From the NCBI GenBank assembly GCA_920105625.2, contig OV050030.1:26829016-26893015 (forward strand): a stretch of DNA of 64,000 nucleotides. Direction: 5' to 3'. Under the pieces are notes generated by a model, which was given only the letters and a program-made list of their open reading frames with translations, was not told where the DNA came from and made no database searches. The position numbers and the translations under genes are program-made. Source of the stretch: Clusia tigrina (taxonomy: Eukaryota; Arthropoda; Insecta; Diptera; Clusiidae). Numbering within the stretch: position 1 is the first letter of the stretch; each line of letters starts with the position of its first letter. This document shows, in pieces, positions 9,360 to 20,731 of the stretch.

Positions 9360-11190
9360 ATTTAAGGGTGTTATACACCGCGACCTGAAAGATATATTGT
9401 GATTACCCTATTTATTTGAAAGATGAGGATAGTCTCATCTACATATCATCTGTCAGGTTAATTTCCGACAGGATTTCATGTATTTTGGAGGAATCAAGAT
9501 GAGGGATTTTGCTCATATCTAAGATATACTCTCACAAACACCTGAGTCTATGGAGTGTGCCAATGGTCCGCAGTCTCTGATCAGGTGTAGCGAGGTGTAG
9601 TCACTTTCGCGACAGAATCGACAGATGGCATCGAAGATACAACCAACCTATTCAAATGGTAGTTGAGTCTACATTGTCCGCTTAAAATGCCTGTGATGAT
9701 TCTTAATTTACTCGGAGGCATATTTATTAACTCCTTAGCTCTTTTCTCCCAGAAGAGCTTTGGACTGTCTTAATCCCGAAAGAGTTTCCAGGTTTGACTT
9801 CTTTTTGCATCTGCACACTTCTTCAGCAGACCTCCAATGGTATTGGATGATAGTCCACAGAAGGGTTCAGGGCCGTTGAAAGGAGAGACCGCAGCCTTGT
9901 TGCTAAGTTATCAGCCTTCTCATTTCCCTCTACTCCTATGTGGGCTGGTACCCAAATTAGAGATAACTTGTCTACTGCTTAGGGTGTTCAGCTCAAGCTC
10001 AAACTGTTGAGTGCTGCTTGACTATCATATAGTATCAAAATGTTTTTCCCCCGATATTTCCTGACAATTTGCATCTGTCACATCTTTCAACACCGTGAAT
10101 CTCTGCTTCAAAAATGGTTGGGAAAGAACCATTGGTTCCCAGTAGTTGGTTCTAGGCCCAAATACTCCTGCCCCAGTTCCGTCCATTGCCTTAGAACCGT
10201 CTATATACCATAAGAGGGAATTTTCTCTAATTTTATAGGTCTCAATTAAACCTTTCCACTCTTTTTTGCAACTCATCATTGTACAGTATTTGTGTGCAAA
10301 ATTCAGTTTTCTTGGCATAAAATCCTTGTGAGATTTGGATACCCTATTCCTGAGCTGAATTGTTACCTCTTATATTTTGGGTGTAATTTGATTCTCTCGA
10401 GATAATTTCTTGTATTCTGGTAAAAGATTTCCTAGCAGAGTCTTGTATTACCAGATGTGAGAATATTAGATCTAGTTATAACTGCTTTGTTGTCGTTGGA
10501 CACGTGCGTTTAGCTCCAGTGATGACAAGGCAGGGAAGGCGTTGTACTTTACTTAATGCAGATTTCGCTGTCTTAAGTCTGACTCTTTTTGACCAGGCTA
10601 CAGAACCATACATGATGCTTGGTCTCACCATCATGGTATGTATTCAGCGAATGATTTTTGAGTTACATCCCCAAGATTTACCAGAAAGCCGTCTACATAT
10701 CATTAAGGAAGCAGTAGCCCCCTTGGTGGTTGCAGTCAGGTGAGCCTTCCACAATAACTTTTTGGCGAAAATGACTCCGAGTTATTTAGTCTCAGAGCTA
10801 ATATCGGCCTGTGTACCATTTAGAAGAATAGGTTTCATATATGGTAGATATCTTATTCTAGTAAACGGCACATTGGTGGTCATTGAGGCATTGATTTTCA
10901 ATCCTGTTCCCCTGCACCATTCACTAGCTGCTAATAAGCCCCTCTGGATAATATCCCAAAGGGTGGACTCAGGTTTTCCTCTAGCTATTATCACAATATC
11001 GTCCGTTTATCCTTGAGATGATATGCATAGATTTGTGAGTTTTACCAGAAGATCATCCACTAATATCCTCCACAAAATGGATGATAATACCTCGCCCTGC
11101 GGACATCCTTAATTACTTTGCCTAACAGTTTTGTCACCTGCTCGTATCCAATTGGAAGTGGTATTATCTATTTTTTTTCTGGGGTAAGTT
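9360..11190 (-). mobile_element. Degraded non-LTR element: RT, RNase H, zinc knuckle
   Basis: Reading the minus strand from 11190 down: an RT stretch GCPQGEVLS followed by LVDDLLVKL, then DDIVIIARGKPES (the RT catalytic Asp-Asp), then GLKINAS and VPFTRIRYLPY (post-catalytic RT), then an RNase H opening LLWYIDGSKAMDGTGAGVFG near 10200, and a zinc knuckle AICRFCRESD...LIRDC near 9600. The 3' end carries CACCGCGACCT at 9376-9386 (plus strand), which is shared with the copies at 36.8, 60.8 and (with one mismatch) 63.2 kb. Stops and frameshifts are frequent, so it is dead. The zinc-knuckle region is close to that of the 60.2-60.9 kb copy, showing one family. Confidence 0.75.
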
Positions 11191-13375
11191 GATAAAAAAT
11201 ACCTTTAAATCTACGAAATCACTTATTTGAGGCATGAAAAAAATGAATGCGAGGAAGTATTCAAAACATTGTATTAGTTACATTCGATTCCCCACCTGAG
11301 TCACTCGATTGTCAGAAAAACAATGAAATTGATAATTTATGTTTGTTATGAAGTTGGAGGCATTGTTCTGTCAATATTGTTATATTAGAATATAAATTCC
11401 CTTATACTATTCTCAAACCATAGAAATGCAGATTTGGAAGCAAAGTCCTACTAAGTCGCTCACTTGCCCATGCAAAAAAATTCCAACTCATTATAAAAAT
11501 TATTTTTATTCCATTAAAAATTTCAAAACAAACGAGCTCAGGCTCACATCAGGCTCACTCTCTCCTACTCTGTAGATTAAATACTTCCAGTCATTAAGTG
11601 AAACTTACAGAGTTGAGACAGGCGAATCAAACTAGGCTATTGCCAAACACACTCTCTCCTTCTCTAGATGTGGAATAAACACTTCCATTCAATTTCAGAT
11701 TTCATCAGATGATTCCGAACCCAAACGACAGCTCTATCTCCGATGTGTACCTGCAAATCTTTACAGCAAATTCTTTTCCTGAAGAAAATTCTACATACTA
11801 GCCTGGCAGAACGATGCGCCTAATTGAAAAAGTTTCCATACTTACTCTTCCGTAATAAAAACTTTCTCAATTATTTCAAAATGTAGGTCGCTGCTCACCT
11901 GGAAATTTTCTACGCAATCCAGCAATTTAAACGCAATGCTAATCGAGCTTCCACCGGAATGTGAAGAAAGAAATTATTAACTGCCTTATATGCTAATGTG
12001 TCACTGCCATTTTCAGCTGATTTTTTTCCGTTTTCTTGTTGGTGCTCCTCTTAGTTAGGAACTCATATCTGGTGCACAATTATAATTAAAATATTTTTTA
12101 TGCGCTCAGCTGGCTGGGCTGGCGTCTCAGTTGCACCATTGCAATATAGCAGAGTTCCTCCAGCGAAACTCGTCTACGCTCTAATTGTCATAAAATGTCA
12201 AACGCTAATTGGCGTACACATATTTCTTCCTCCAACCGCTCTGCCAGTTTCTCTGCACTTGTTAATAGTTTTGTTTCTTTGTTGTTGTTGCTAACAAGCT
12301 AAGGTGATTTTTTTCCAGTCGGTTTTGACATGATAGTCAGGCAGCGTTTTTTTCCAGAGTGCTGCTCTGCTAGCTAAGCTCGAGCTTGACCTGTTTTAAA
12401 TACAATAGATACACGTCCACATGGTCAGGTACAAACTGCACTTGAAGAAATTAAGTGAAGGAATTAAAAAATGTTTCTTGCTTCAGCCAAAATCAGATTT
12501 AAAAGGGTCACAAATTTGAGACAATAAGATTGGAACATAATGGAAAGTAGGTCATGTGTTATGTGTGTATACGAGTAAGTAAAGATTCAATGAACTGTTC
12601 AGATACTCCTGCGTTATCGGTACTTTTTGGCATTGATACATTGGGGATATACTTTACTTGATAACGAAATAAATGTCGTGATTCGTATGTTTCTGATTTG
12701 CTAGACTCTTTGATAAATATATGTAATAAGACCACAGATCGTATTCACAGAGTATTTGCAGGGTATTCGTCTAGTCTGCAGCCACAAAGATTAGCCTAAA
12801 ATAACACTCTAACAAAACTACATTCACTATAGTTTGGATTGAGGAGACACCTCTTATCAGCTCAGCCATTTCAACCCTTCAGCTGGCGGTAGATTTGCAA
12901 TTTCCAGCTGGAGGGTATCTGGGATACCAATGGTAGGTGGGAAAGAATGCCAATATAGCATGTTCAAAATATTCAGAGCACAATCTCTGCACAAAATTTA
13001 ACAACCGAATGATGTCGGCTGTAGCTATTGGAAAGTCCAAGGAGTGATTTTATGAAAAGATTCGTATTCCCGGCAACATTTGTTGCATTGATAAGACTAA
13101 TATAAAGCTGGAAAGAACACTCTGATCACAGTCTGAACAACTCTAATTACAGGTAAGGTTTGTTCCTTAAATTCCGGGTGCATTGTGAAGCACGGGCAGT
13201 ATGATAAGTCATTGATAAACCAGGATATGAGCACACAATTTTTAAAGCGAGCACAGTTGGAACTCTCTTAAAACCTCACAATTTAAATTTCAGATATGAC
13301 TTGGCCGCTACTTACATTTCGACAGCCATGGAAGTGACTTTGGCTTATTTTGTGAAAATGGGCAAAACATAATTT
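11191..13375. other. No recognisable gene
   Basis: Non-coding by eye. A CACTCTCTCCT...CTCTGTAGAT segment near 11565 recurs in altered form near 11650, suggesting a small ancient duplication. Nothing else supportable. Confidence 0.45.
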
Positions 13376-13472
13376 CGCTTTTTTCGAGTCGAGACCTTAG
13401 TTGCCAATTCTAAATTTCCCAAACTCTTTTAGACATAATTAATTATGGTGTGAGATATAATAATAAACAACT
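13376..13472 (+). mobile_element. tRNA-derived SINE, 3' fragment
   Basis: Contains TTTTTTCGAGTCGAGACCTTAG, then the ACATAATTAATTATGGTGTGAG palindrome block and an ATAATAATAAA tail. This is the 3' half of the SINE family in plus orientation. Confidence 0.6.
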
Positions 13473-14030
13473 GACTACTCTGGGATAATCCGCTACTTCA
13501 AGGAGAATACCACAAAATGCTAATAATGTTAAACTGATATCTCTCAAGTATAAGAAATAGATGGAGGTGTGTATTCCTGGATCAAACCCATTTGATCTTT
13601 TATATTAACATGGATGCACAAATCTTCTGGGACTCTTTGGCTTTATAAAATGTATGAGAAATGTCTTTATAGATCCCTTTAAGACCAATCTGCTATTCGC
13701 TTCTCTGGAACTACCCTTTTAAGAACACTGATATTAGGTGTCTTCAACACACTTGTTATATCGGAGATATCGAGACATATTGAGTTATGGTATTCTTTGT
13801 TTGCTCCCCATTTCTTTACACTTATGATATCCTTCTTCTCTTGTACATAAACTGACTCAAAATAATATATTCGACTTCAATCCATTACAATTTATAAAAA
13901 CCCTTTCTAATGCCTGTTTTGTGTTCGGGGAATTGAGTGGATATACAATAGTTTTATGCTCTTTAATCTGAGCTTTAATATTCCAACTAAAAAATAAGAC
14001 AATTCATTCCTTTCCATGTTTTCTCATATA
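13473..14030. other. No recognisable gene
   Basis: AT-rich sequence between a SINE fragment and a minisatellite. I see no motif. Confidence 0.45.
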
Positions 14031-14615
14031 TGTACTCATTCCTCATAGGTTCATAACCTCATATCCTTAATCTTCACATCCTCATTCAACATTGCGCATA
14101 TCCCCATTTCTCATGTCATCATACCTTTAGTTCTCATTCTTCATATCCTCATACCTCATATCCTCATTTTCTTATATCCTTATTCCTCTTATCATCATTC
14201 GACATTTCTCGTCTTTCTATTCCTCAAATCCTCATATCTCATATCGTAAATCCTCATGTCCTCATCCCTCACATCCATAATCTTCATATCCTCATTCGAC
14301 ATTTCTTATATTCCTATTACTCATATCCACATACCTCCATAACCTCATTCCTCATATCCTCATTCCTCATATCCTCATTCCTCATATCTTGAATCTTCAT
14401 ATCCCAATTCGACATTTGTCATATTCTTATTCCTCATATCCTCATTCCTCATATCATCATTCCTCATATCCTCATTCGACATTAGTCATATTTCTATTCC
14501 TCATATCCGCATACCTTATATTGTCTTATCACATATCATCATACTTCATATCCTCATTCCTCATATTATCATTCCTCAAATCTTTTTTCTTCATCTAGTC
14601 ATTTTTCATATTGTC
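14031..14615. repeat. CTCATATCCTCATTC-type minisatellite (~585 bp)
   Basis: Dozens of variants of a ~15-bp unit CTCATATCCTCATTC. A longer pattern containing TTCGACATTTGTCATATTCC returns several times, so there is a higher-order unit. A plus-strand open frame (14389-14598), rich in Ser, His and Tyr, is only the repeat read as codons. Confidence 0.9.
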
Positions 14616-16332
14616 TCATACTTTGATGCCTACCGTAATGCATGATAGGATTGTAACTCGATTTCGAAGGGGAGGTTTTAGACAGAATCCTAACATAAGT
14701 TGAAATCTATAATTACTCGTCCTTTTTACAGCCGTTATTAGTCCCTATATCGGTATCTAATCCTTTATCCTTTCTAAATCGGAATCACTCAATTGAAGTT
14801 TAGCACATATGCCGGAGTTTGTAGTGATGAAGCACCTCAGACTCTGTGGGCACTCTGGGGTCTTTGCAAGTGGTCCCCCTCAAAGTCCTCTTCGTTGCAT
14901 GACTTGAGTGGTTTTTTTTAGTATGGCCTTCACACAAGTTTTTTGTGACTTACTCATAGAATTTCGTTGTCATAACTCGTTTGAAACGCAAACCAACCAC
15001 AACCATGTTGTAGAACACAGTTGGTATGCATAAACCATGTACATGTGCGGCGCTTAATTGAAGCCTGAGAATTTCTACTCCACGACACATATTGCCAGCT
15101 ACTGTGCGCTACTGTGCCGCTGCAGAGTTCAAAAGCCACAAATGCACACAATTTCGTATATGGCAATTTTTTATGTTCAAGCGACGACCAACTGACCTGC
15201 TTGCTCCTTGCGCTGAGGCATAAACTTTAATATTGTGTGTGTCTATGTAAATAACTGTCCCTCCGCCGCTTATGTTTAAATAGTTTTTATTTCACAATTT
15301 AACGAACAACTGCACACAATTGCACGTGAACCACCTCCTCCTCCACCGCCTCATTGGCTACCATAAATTACCGCAGTTGGAAGTGAGCAGCTAAAGGCGC
15401 TTAACTGCTACAAAAGCCGCTTAGCCTAGGTGCACTTAAGCAAAAAAGAAAAAAAGAGCAGAAAAGGTGGAAAAAATTACCTACAAAAGGTTGCCAGGGT
15501 ATTAAGAAATTGACAAATGGTGTCATTGTGTGCGGTTGCCAGCATTAAAGGCCAACTCCGCAAAGCGCACATATATTTAAATACTCTCGTAAATGGCACA
15601 AAGTGCGATTTTTAAAGCGCCGCATGCAGACTCATAAACCCAGCTCTACGAATGCGCCCGTGCGGTGGGGGGCATTGCGGTGCGGGTATCCGCGCACTTG
15701 ATATAAATCTGCAACTGGCATTTAATAAAATTCCACTGGTGACGATTCGTTGCGTTGCACTGCGTTGCATTTAAAACTGATTAATTAAAACAATTTTTAC
15801 TCTTTACATGCATTTCGCATTTGAACGGTGCTCAGGCAGCATGCAGCCATGTCACGCAATCCACGTGACAAAAATAAACCCGCAACAACAGAACTGCTCT
15901 AGCAGAAACGGAAGCAACGGACGCAGTGTGCATGAAGTAACCATCATTTTAGCTGATACCAATCCCAACCAACCCCTTCCGACCAAATTGAAATGTGGCT
16001 TTAAATTTCGTGGAAAAGGAATACCTAATTTTTCCCATAGTTTACAAAACAGTTGCTTGCCATAAACAGTTTGTTTGAACTAGCCACGCCTTCAAAAAAA
16101 AAATGTCTTGTAAACGGAAATTTTATAGGAAAACATGGAAGCTTCCTCGTCAGCAACACGAAGTCAAACTGTAAAAGGAAGTCACCTGAAATGCAGGCTG
16201 TGAACTGGATTTTATAGAAGTTAACTCATGCTCGTAAACTAATCTGAAGTTAATTGAATTCTGCGGAGGTCTTTTGAAATTATGTGTGGTAAAGGTAGAA
16301 GTTATTTGCAGGCAATTAAAGTCCCCAGAAAT
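14616..16332. other. Non-coding, element-poor stretch
   Basis: No recognisable repeat or gene. The part from about 15000 to 15800 is less AT-rich than its neighbours and free of known element sequence, so it may be host regulatory or intronic DNA; that is inference only. Confidence 0.4.
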
Positions 16333-16375
16333 CACAAAAATTTAGCTAAAGTTGGAGGTTTCCCTCAATAAACAT

Positions 16376-16427
16376 ATATATATATATATCATATTGTGTC
16401 CTCTATATATATATATCACTTATAGTA
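16376..16427. repeat. Two (TA)n runs
   Basis: Two short TATATATATATAT stretches separated by CATATTGTGTCCTC, inside the diverged first satellite unit. Confidence 0.85.
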
Positions 16428-16834
16428 AGGATGAAGTTATCGAAGTTTAAATAAAGCCATTCTCAATTAACTGCAATTATGTTCAGTCCCTAGAGATCAT
16501 ATAAAGCAACCTCTATTTATTATAGATTAAATATAATTATCTTTAATTAAATTGAAATAATGTCCCAAGGACCACAAAAACTTAGCTGAAGTTTTGGAAC
16601 ATTAAACACATTCCTTCTGAATTCAACTGATATCATGTTGAGTCCCTAAAGATCACATAAAAAGGACTGAAATCATCACAGATTAAACATTAACATCCTT
16701 AATTTAATTGAAATCATGTGAAAGACCACAAAAACTTAGCTGAAGTTTGGGAAGTTTAAACACAGTCCTTCTCAATTCATCTTATATCATGTTGAGTCCC
16801 TAGGGATCATATAAAGACGACTGAAATGATCACA

Positions 16835-16976
16835 CATACCCTAACCAAGCTTGGTACAACAGATTGGAGGAGATGAGCGCAAAGCAGAGACGCCTGGTGA
16901 GCTCTGTCCAGTTCGGCCGTAACCCTATAGCGGGTTGTTTCGCATATTCTACGATAAGGCCATGAAAGGAAGGAAG
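16835..16976 (+). mobile_element. 142-bp retroposon inserted in the satellite
   Basis: The segment interrupts one satellite unit and is flanked by a perfect 12-bp duplication GAAATGATCACA at 16823-16834 and 16977-16988. It ends in a GAAAGGAAGGAAG tail. A long, non-fixed target duplication plus a simple 3' tail marks insertion by a LINE-type reverse transcriptase. I see no tRNA-like promoter boxes, so it is either a strongly 5'-truncated LINE or a non-tRNA SINE. The body (with AGCTTGGTACAACAGATTGG) does not match other elements here. Confidence 0.75.
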
Positions 16977-17845
16977 GAAATGATCACATATTAAACATAA
17001 TTCTCCTTAATTCAATTGAAATCATGTCCCAAATACCACAAACATTTAGCTGAAGTTTGGGAAGTTTAAATACAATCGATCTAAATTCAACTGATATCAT
17101 GTTGAGTCCCTAGAGATCACGACTGAAATAATTACTGATTAAACATCAACATCCTTAATTCAATTGAAATCATGTGAAGCTCCAAGGACCACAAAAACTT
17201 AGCTGAAATTTTTGTGGTTTTGAAATTATATCAGATTGAGTTTCTTGAGATCACTTACTAATAACTTAAGTTATGTTATTTTAAAATAGTCCTTCATTCA
17301 ATGGAAGTAATCTTATGTCCACAGGCATTATATACAAATAATTTAATTGGTTTTCGTATATAAAATGTGGTCCTACTTATGTAATTCATTAGAAATGACT
17401 TCAAGTTCCTAGAGATGGAATGCCCGTAAGCTTAAGTTAAGTTATCATATATTAAATATAGACCTCTTTAACTTACATAGAAACATGTAACCAACAAGAT
17501 AGCTGAAGTTTTCAGAGTTTCAACGGATCTCTCCTGAATTGAATCAACATCTTGATATGTTTCTAGAGGTCACATAAAAATAACCGACATTATCGGCCTA
17601 CCTCAATTTGACTGAAATCCATTAAAGTTATATAAAGCCAACTGCAGTTAATGAAAGTCATTTGAAGTATAATTAAGTCATCGAATGTGTACGCGTCATA
17701 AACACAGAATTACTTCAAGGATACGTACTGCGAGTCCAATTCTACTTGAAATTAATTTCTGAAGTGATTTGAACTTAATTAAATTTAGCTGATATCATTT
17801 GATCAAATGCCTTGATATAAATATAACAAATCTTATAGTGAACTG

Positions 17846-18080
17846 AACTTGTCTGATGATAATTAAAGCCCAATATAGTCAACGAAAATATCAATCGAAG
17901 ATATTTTAATGGAATTGAATGGAAGTCGCCTGAAGTCAACTAAATCACTGATTCTGTCTGAAGTTGTCCGATGATAATTGAAGCCCAATATAGTTAAGGA
18001 AAATCTACCAATATCAACCGAAGACACTTTGATTGAATTGAATTGAAGTTGTCGGAAGTCAACTCAATTCCTCAATTCTA
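17846..18080. repeat. 115-bp tandem duplication (2 units)
   Basis: ATGATAATT(A/G)AAGCCCAATA starts at 17856 and 17971. The units also share GAATTGAA(T/G)..GAAGT and AAGTCAACT blocks. Confidence 0.8.
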
Positions 18081-18289
18081 AAGTCAACTGAAGGTGTTCG
18101 AAATCTTCTTATTCCAATTCAACTAAAATGAAATCTTCTGAAGTTTTCGAATGCCGACTGAAGTCATTTGAAACCATCAGAAATGGACATGTCCAACAAA
18201 ATGTAGTTCCGAAGTTCAAAAACCACAATAATTATAACTACATCCTTCATTTTTGTAGGTGGAATTGTTTTTGCCATCATCAACCGTAC

Positions 18290-18915
18290 AACTAAATATA
18301 CTAGGGACACACAACAGACTTTCTCTGGTGTTTGTTGCAGGCCATGAGGGACACGCATACAACGAAGCAGCGGGCATACGGGGTAAAGCAGAGGCAGACA
18401 ATCCTCACATTGGACCATGTACAATGTTCGGATTCAATAAGCTGAATCTTGCAAGGTCTTAAGCTGGATCTAAAAAACTGGATGACAGAGAGGAAAGATG
18501 AGTACTGGAACAGCTTAGAGGGTCTGAGGCACTCGAAGAGGTTCCTGTGCTTCAACGCAGAGAAGGCTAACTTGCCCCTATCACTGAGAAAAAATCAACT
18601 GAGGATACTGTGAGGTGCATTGACGGGTCACTTTCCCTAAAAGGAGCACCTGCACAGAATGGGTCTTGCTGACACCAAATTATGGAGATTTTGCCTAGAA
18701 GATGATAAGTCTATTGGGCTTCTAATCGCCAGTTACCAGGTCCATGCATGAAAAAGAGTAAAGCACCTCGGCAAACATTTTCTCGGAGATGACGACCTGA
18801 TGCAAACAGCGCAGACTGGTCCTGATTCCATTCCTGAGCACAGTTGTTATTAATTGAATGAATGGGCTTGCACAATAGATCTCTGTGATCGCAGTGCCAA
18901 AGGCGATAGTTCAAC
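18290..18915 (+). pseudogene. Non-LTR element: RNase H end, zinc-knuckle region and 3' end
   Basis: The plus strand reads FVAGHEGHAYNEAA (relic of the VPGHxGxxGNExAD RNase H motif), then GPCTMFGFNKLNL (relic of the GPEPxFG box), a middle section with EYWNSLEGLRHSKRFLCFN, and a LRILxGxLTGHFPLKEHLHR-type block leading into WRFCLEDDKSIG, a broken zinc knuckle. Near 18869 a TTGCACAATAGATC motif and a degenerate TGATCGCAGTGCC resemble the 3' end of the 36.7-39.2 kb family. Frameshifts occur throughout. It stops where an R1-clade fragment begins. Clade assignment (Loa/I type) is inferred from the C-terminal layout. Confidence 0.6.
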
Positions 18916-18924
18916 CCTTAACAT

Positions 18925-20232
18925 TACATTTCATTACCGTCCAACTATAATAGGCAGCACGTCAGGGGCACGCCAGGGTCGATCCTCGGACCGGACCTTT
19001 GGAATATAAGCTACGACGGCATTTTACGCATATAGATGCCATATGACACTCAGTTAGTCGGATAGGCAGACGAAATTCATCACCGCTCGCGACTCGGAAG
19101 ACGCCCAAAGAAAGCTGAACCAAATCATGATCAAAACGCAGAGGTGGCTCGATTCACACGGTTTGAAGTTGGCCACGGAAAAGACGGAACTGCTATTCCT
19201 TACGAGAAAGCACATTCCAATAGAAATCGACTTGAGAGTTTGCTCCGCGACCATCAGGACACAAAAGGTGATAAAGTACCTGGGAATTCAGCTTGACTCC
19301 AAGCTCACCTACTGGGCGCAAATGCAAAGTGCGGCGGCTACGGCAGCACGGGTAACGGCTTCTCTCAGCAGACTAATGGCAAACATTGGAGAGCCGACAT
19401 CCAGGAAGAGGAAGCCTCTGATTATGACAACGCACTCCATTCTGCTGTATGGTACCGAATTGTGGGTCGACAAGCTGAAGGTGCACGCCCGAAGGAAAGT
19501 TTTATCCTCCGTGCAATGAACCGCAGCTCTGCGAGTAGATTCAGTGTACCGTACTGTATCGGAGCCGGCAATTTTGGTAATTAGCGGCTTAACCCCGATC
19601 TCTTGGCCCTCGAACGCAAAGACCTACGAGAAGCCAAGATGGGTAAAAATACCAGAGTAATCGCGCAGGATATAAAGCAACAAACCGTGCACCATTGGTA
19701 AGAACGAAGGGCCGCCGAGAGACACGGAAGATAGACAGCGAGTCTCATACCCGACATAGCAAGCTGGATAGGAGGAACAGCCGGAACCGTCAATTTCTAC
19801 CTCATGCAGTTACTGTCTGGTGACGGATACTTCTGCAAGTATCTACACCGGATGTGAAAAATTGGAGGGCCTGAGTCCGACAGCAATGCGAATGATGCAG
19901 AGCAGAAATTTTTCGAATGCACAAGGTGGCACCCAGCTTGAATTGGACATCGGGAAATCTTTGGCCACCGAAAACAGTGTGGAAGGAGCAAAGAGAGACA
20001 AAACTTGGACCACGTAGATAAATATGTGGAAACGACGAAAGACGCAGGGATAAGGTTAAGATTGTAATAGGGACGATGTGAGAATCTCCACCTTGAAGGA
20101 AGTATAAAATGGATTCCAGGGTGGGGAGATGTTCTCAGTGAGGGAGGGAGATGTTTTAGTGAGTGCAATGCTCACATAATAAATCTGTGATGACAGTTTT
20201 GATGCTGCGACAGGCATTTTTACCCTCTCTAG
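18925..20232 (+). pseudogene. R1-clade non-LTR element, RT to 3' UTR
   Basis: Begins inside the RT with GTPGSILGPDLWNISYDGIL (the motif before the active site); the catalytic YADD is decayed to ADE. The frame at 19127-19519 reads the RT thumb: WLDSHGLKLATEKTELLFL, IKYLGIQLDSKLTYWAQM, GEPTSRKRKPL and LLYGTELWVDKL, which are R1-clade landmarks. The C-terminal region (around 19745-20060) is frameshifted but contains a LLSGDGYFCKYLHR-type block and the eroded zinc knuckle. The 3' UTR has TTTTAGTGAGT at 20154-20164 and GCGACAGGCATTTT near 20208. The same family lies at 41632-42650 (-). The 5' truncation abuts an unrelated non-LTR fragment. Confidence 0.75.
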
Positions 20233-20363
20233 CCGCGGGCTTGGTCTCCAAAATGCTTCTTTCTATAAAATCCTTTTCTCTTCGAGTCGGAAGCTTCTGT
20301 AGCTAGTACTCATTCCCCCAACACCTTGCACTCCTAATTAATTATGGTGTAAGATATAGTAAT
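20233..20363 (+). mobile_element. tRNA-derived SINE, 5'-truncated
   Basis: Starts in the end of the tRNA-like head (GCGGGCTTGGTCTCC), then the body CTCTTCGAGTCGGAAGC, TAGCTAGTACTCATTCCC, CACCTTGCACTCC, the palindrome TAATTAATTATGGTGTAAG and an AATAAAA tail. It sits directly at the 3' end of the R1-clade copy and is oppositely oriented to the next SINE 146 bp away. Confidence 0.75.
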
Positions 20364-20508
20364 AAAAATTTTAAGAAAATTATAGGCAGCATAGAAGAAA
20401 ATCCATATATCACACTGTGCACACATAAGTAGTGATTATACATTCACATACAACTGCCGACTCTACGACTCCATATGTTTTGCTTGGTTTGTTTTCACAC
20501 TTTGACTA
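20364..20508. other. Spacer between two inverted SINEs
   Basis: AT-rich host-like sequence. Its last 10 bases, CTTTGACTAC, are the left target duplication of the following SINE. Confidence 0.6.
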
Positions 20509-20721
20509 CCAATATTATTCTTATTATTATACCTTACAACCATAATTAATTATGAGTGCAAGGTGTTCGGGGAATGAGTACTAACCACAGAGGCTGTCGA
20601 CTCGAAGAGAAAAGGATTTTAAAGAAAGAAGCATTTTGGAGACCAAGCCCGTGGGAGGATTTGAACCTGCATCCCTCGGTGTGTGAGTCTAGCATGCTTA
20701 CCACAAGACCACAGAGGGCGG
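20509..20721 (-). mobile_element. tRNA-derived SINE, full-length reference copy
   Basis: Best copy of the family (213 bp). A perfect 10-bp duplication CTTTGACTAC at 20499-20508 and 20722-20731 fixes both ends. On the minus strand the head GCCGCCCTCTGTGGTC... carries an A-box-like TGTGGTCTTGTGG and a B box GGTTCAAATCC, the split RNA polymerase III promoter of a tRNA gene. The tRNA of origin is uncertain. The body holds CTCTTCGAGTCG and TAGTACTCATTCCC, then a CATAATTAATTATG palindrome, and ends in (TAA)n-like repeats. SINEs encode no protein and move with a partner LINE; a LINE with a (TAA)n tail is present at 36.7-39.2 kb, but I see no shared 3' sequence beyond the simple repeat. Confidence 0.88.
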
Positions 20722-20731
20722 CTTTGACTAC

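Larger units (their letters stand above)
16333..17345. repeat. ~155-bp tandem repeat (satellite-like)
   Basis: The landmark CACAAAAACTTAGCTGAAG or a close variant starts at 16573, 16727, 17037 and 17190, with a diverged one at 16333. Spacings are 154 bp, then 310 bp, then 153 bp. The 310-bp gap contains the 142-bp insertion and its 12-bp duplication; without these 154 bp it is 156 bp. Each unit also holds TGATATCATGTTGAGTCCCT and AATTGAAATCATGT blocks. A degenerate unit near 17490 and looser echoes continue beyond 17345. Confidence 0.85.

Noticed and set aside
20640..20721. A genuine tRNA gene on the minus strand
   Set aside because: It has A- and B-box-like sequences, but the stems do not pair convincingly and it is the head of a repeated SINE with tail and target duplication.
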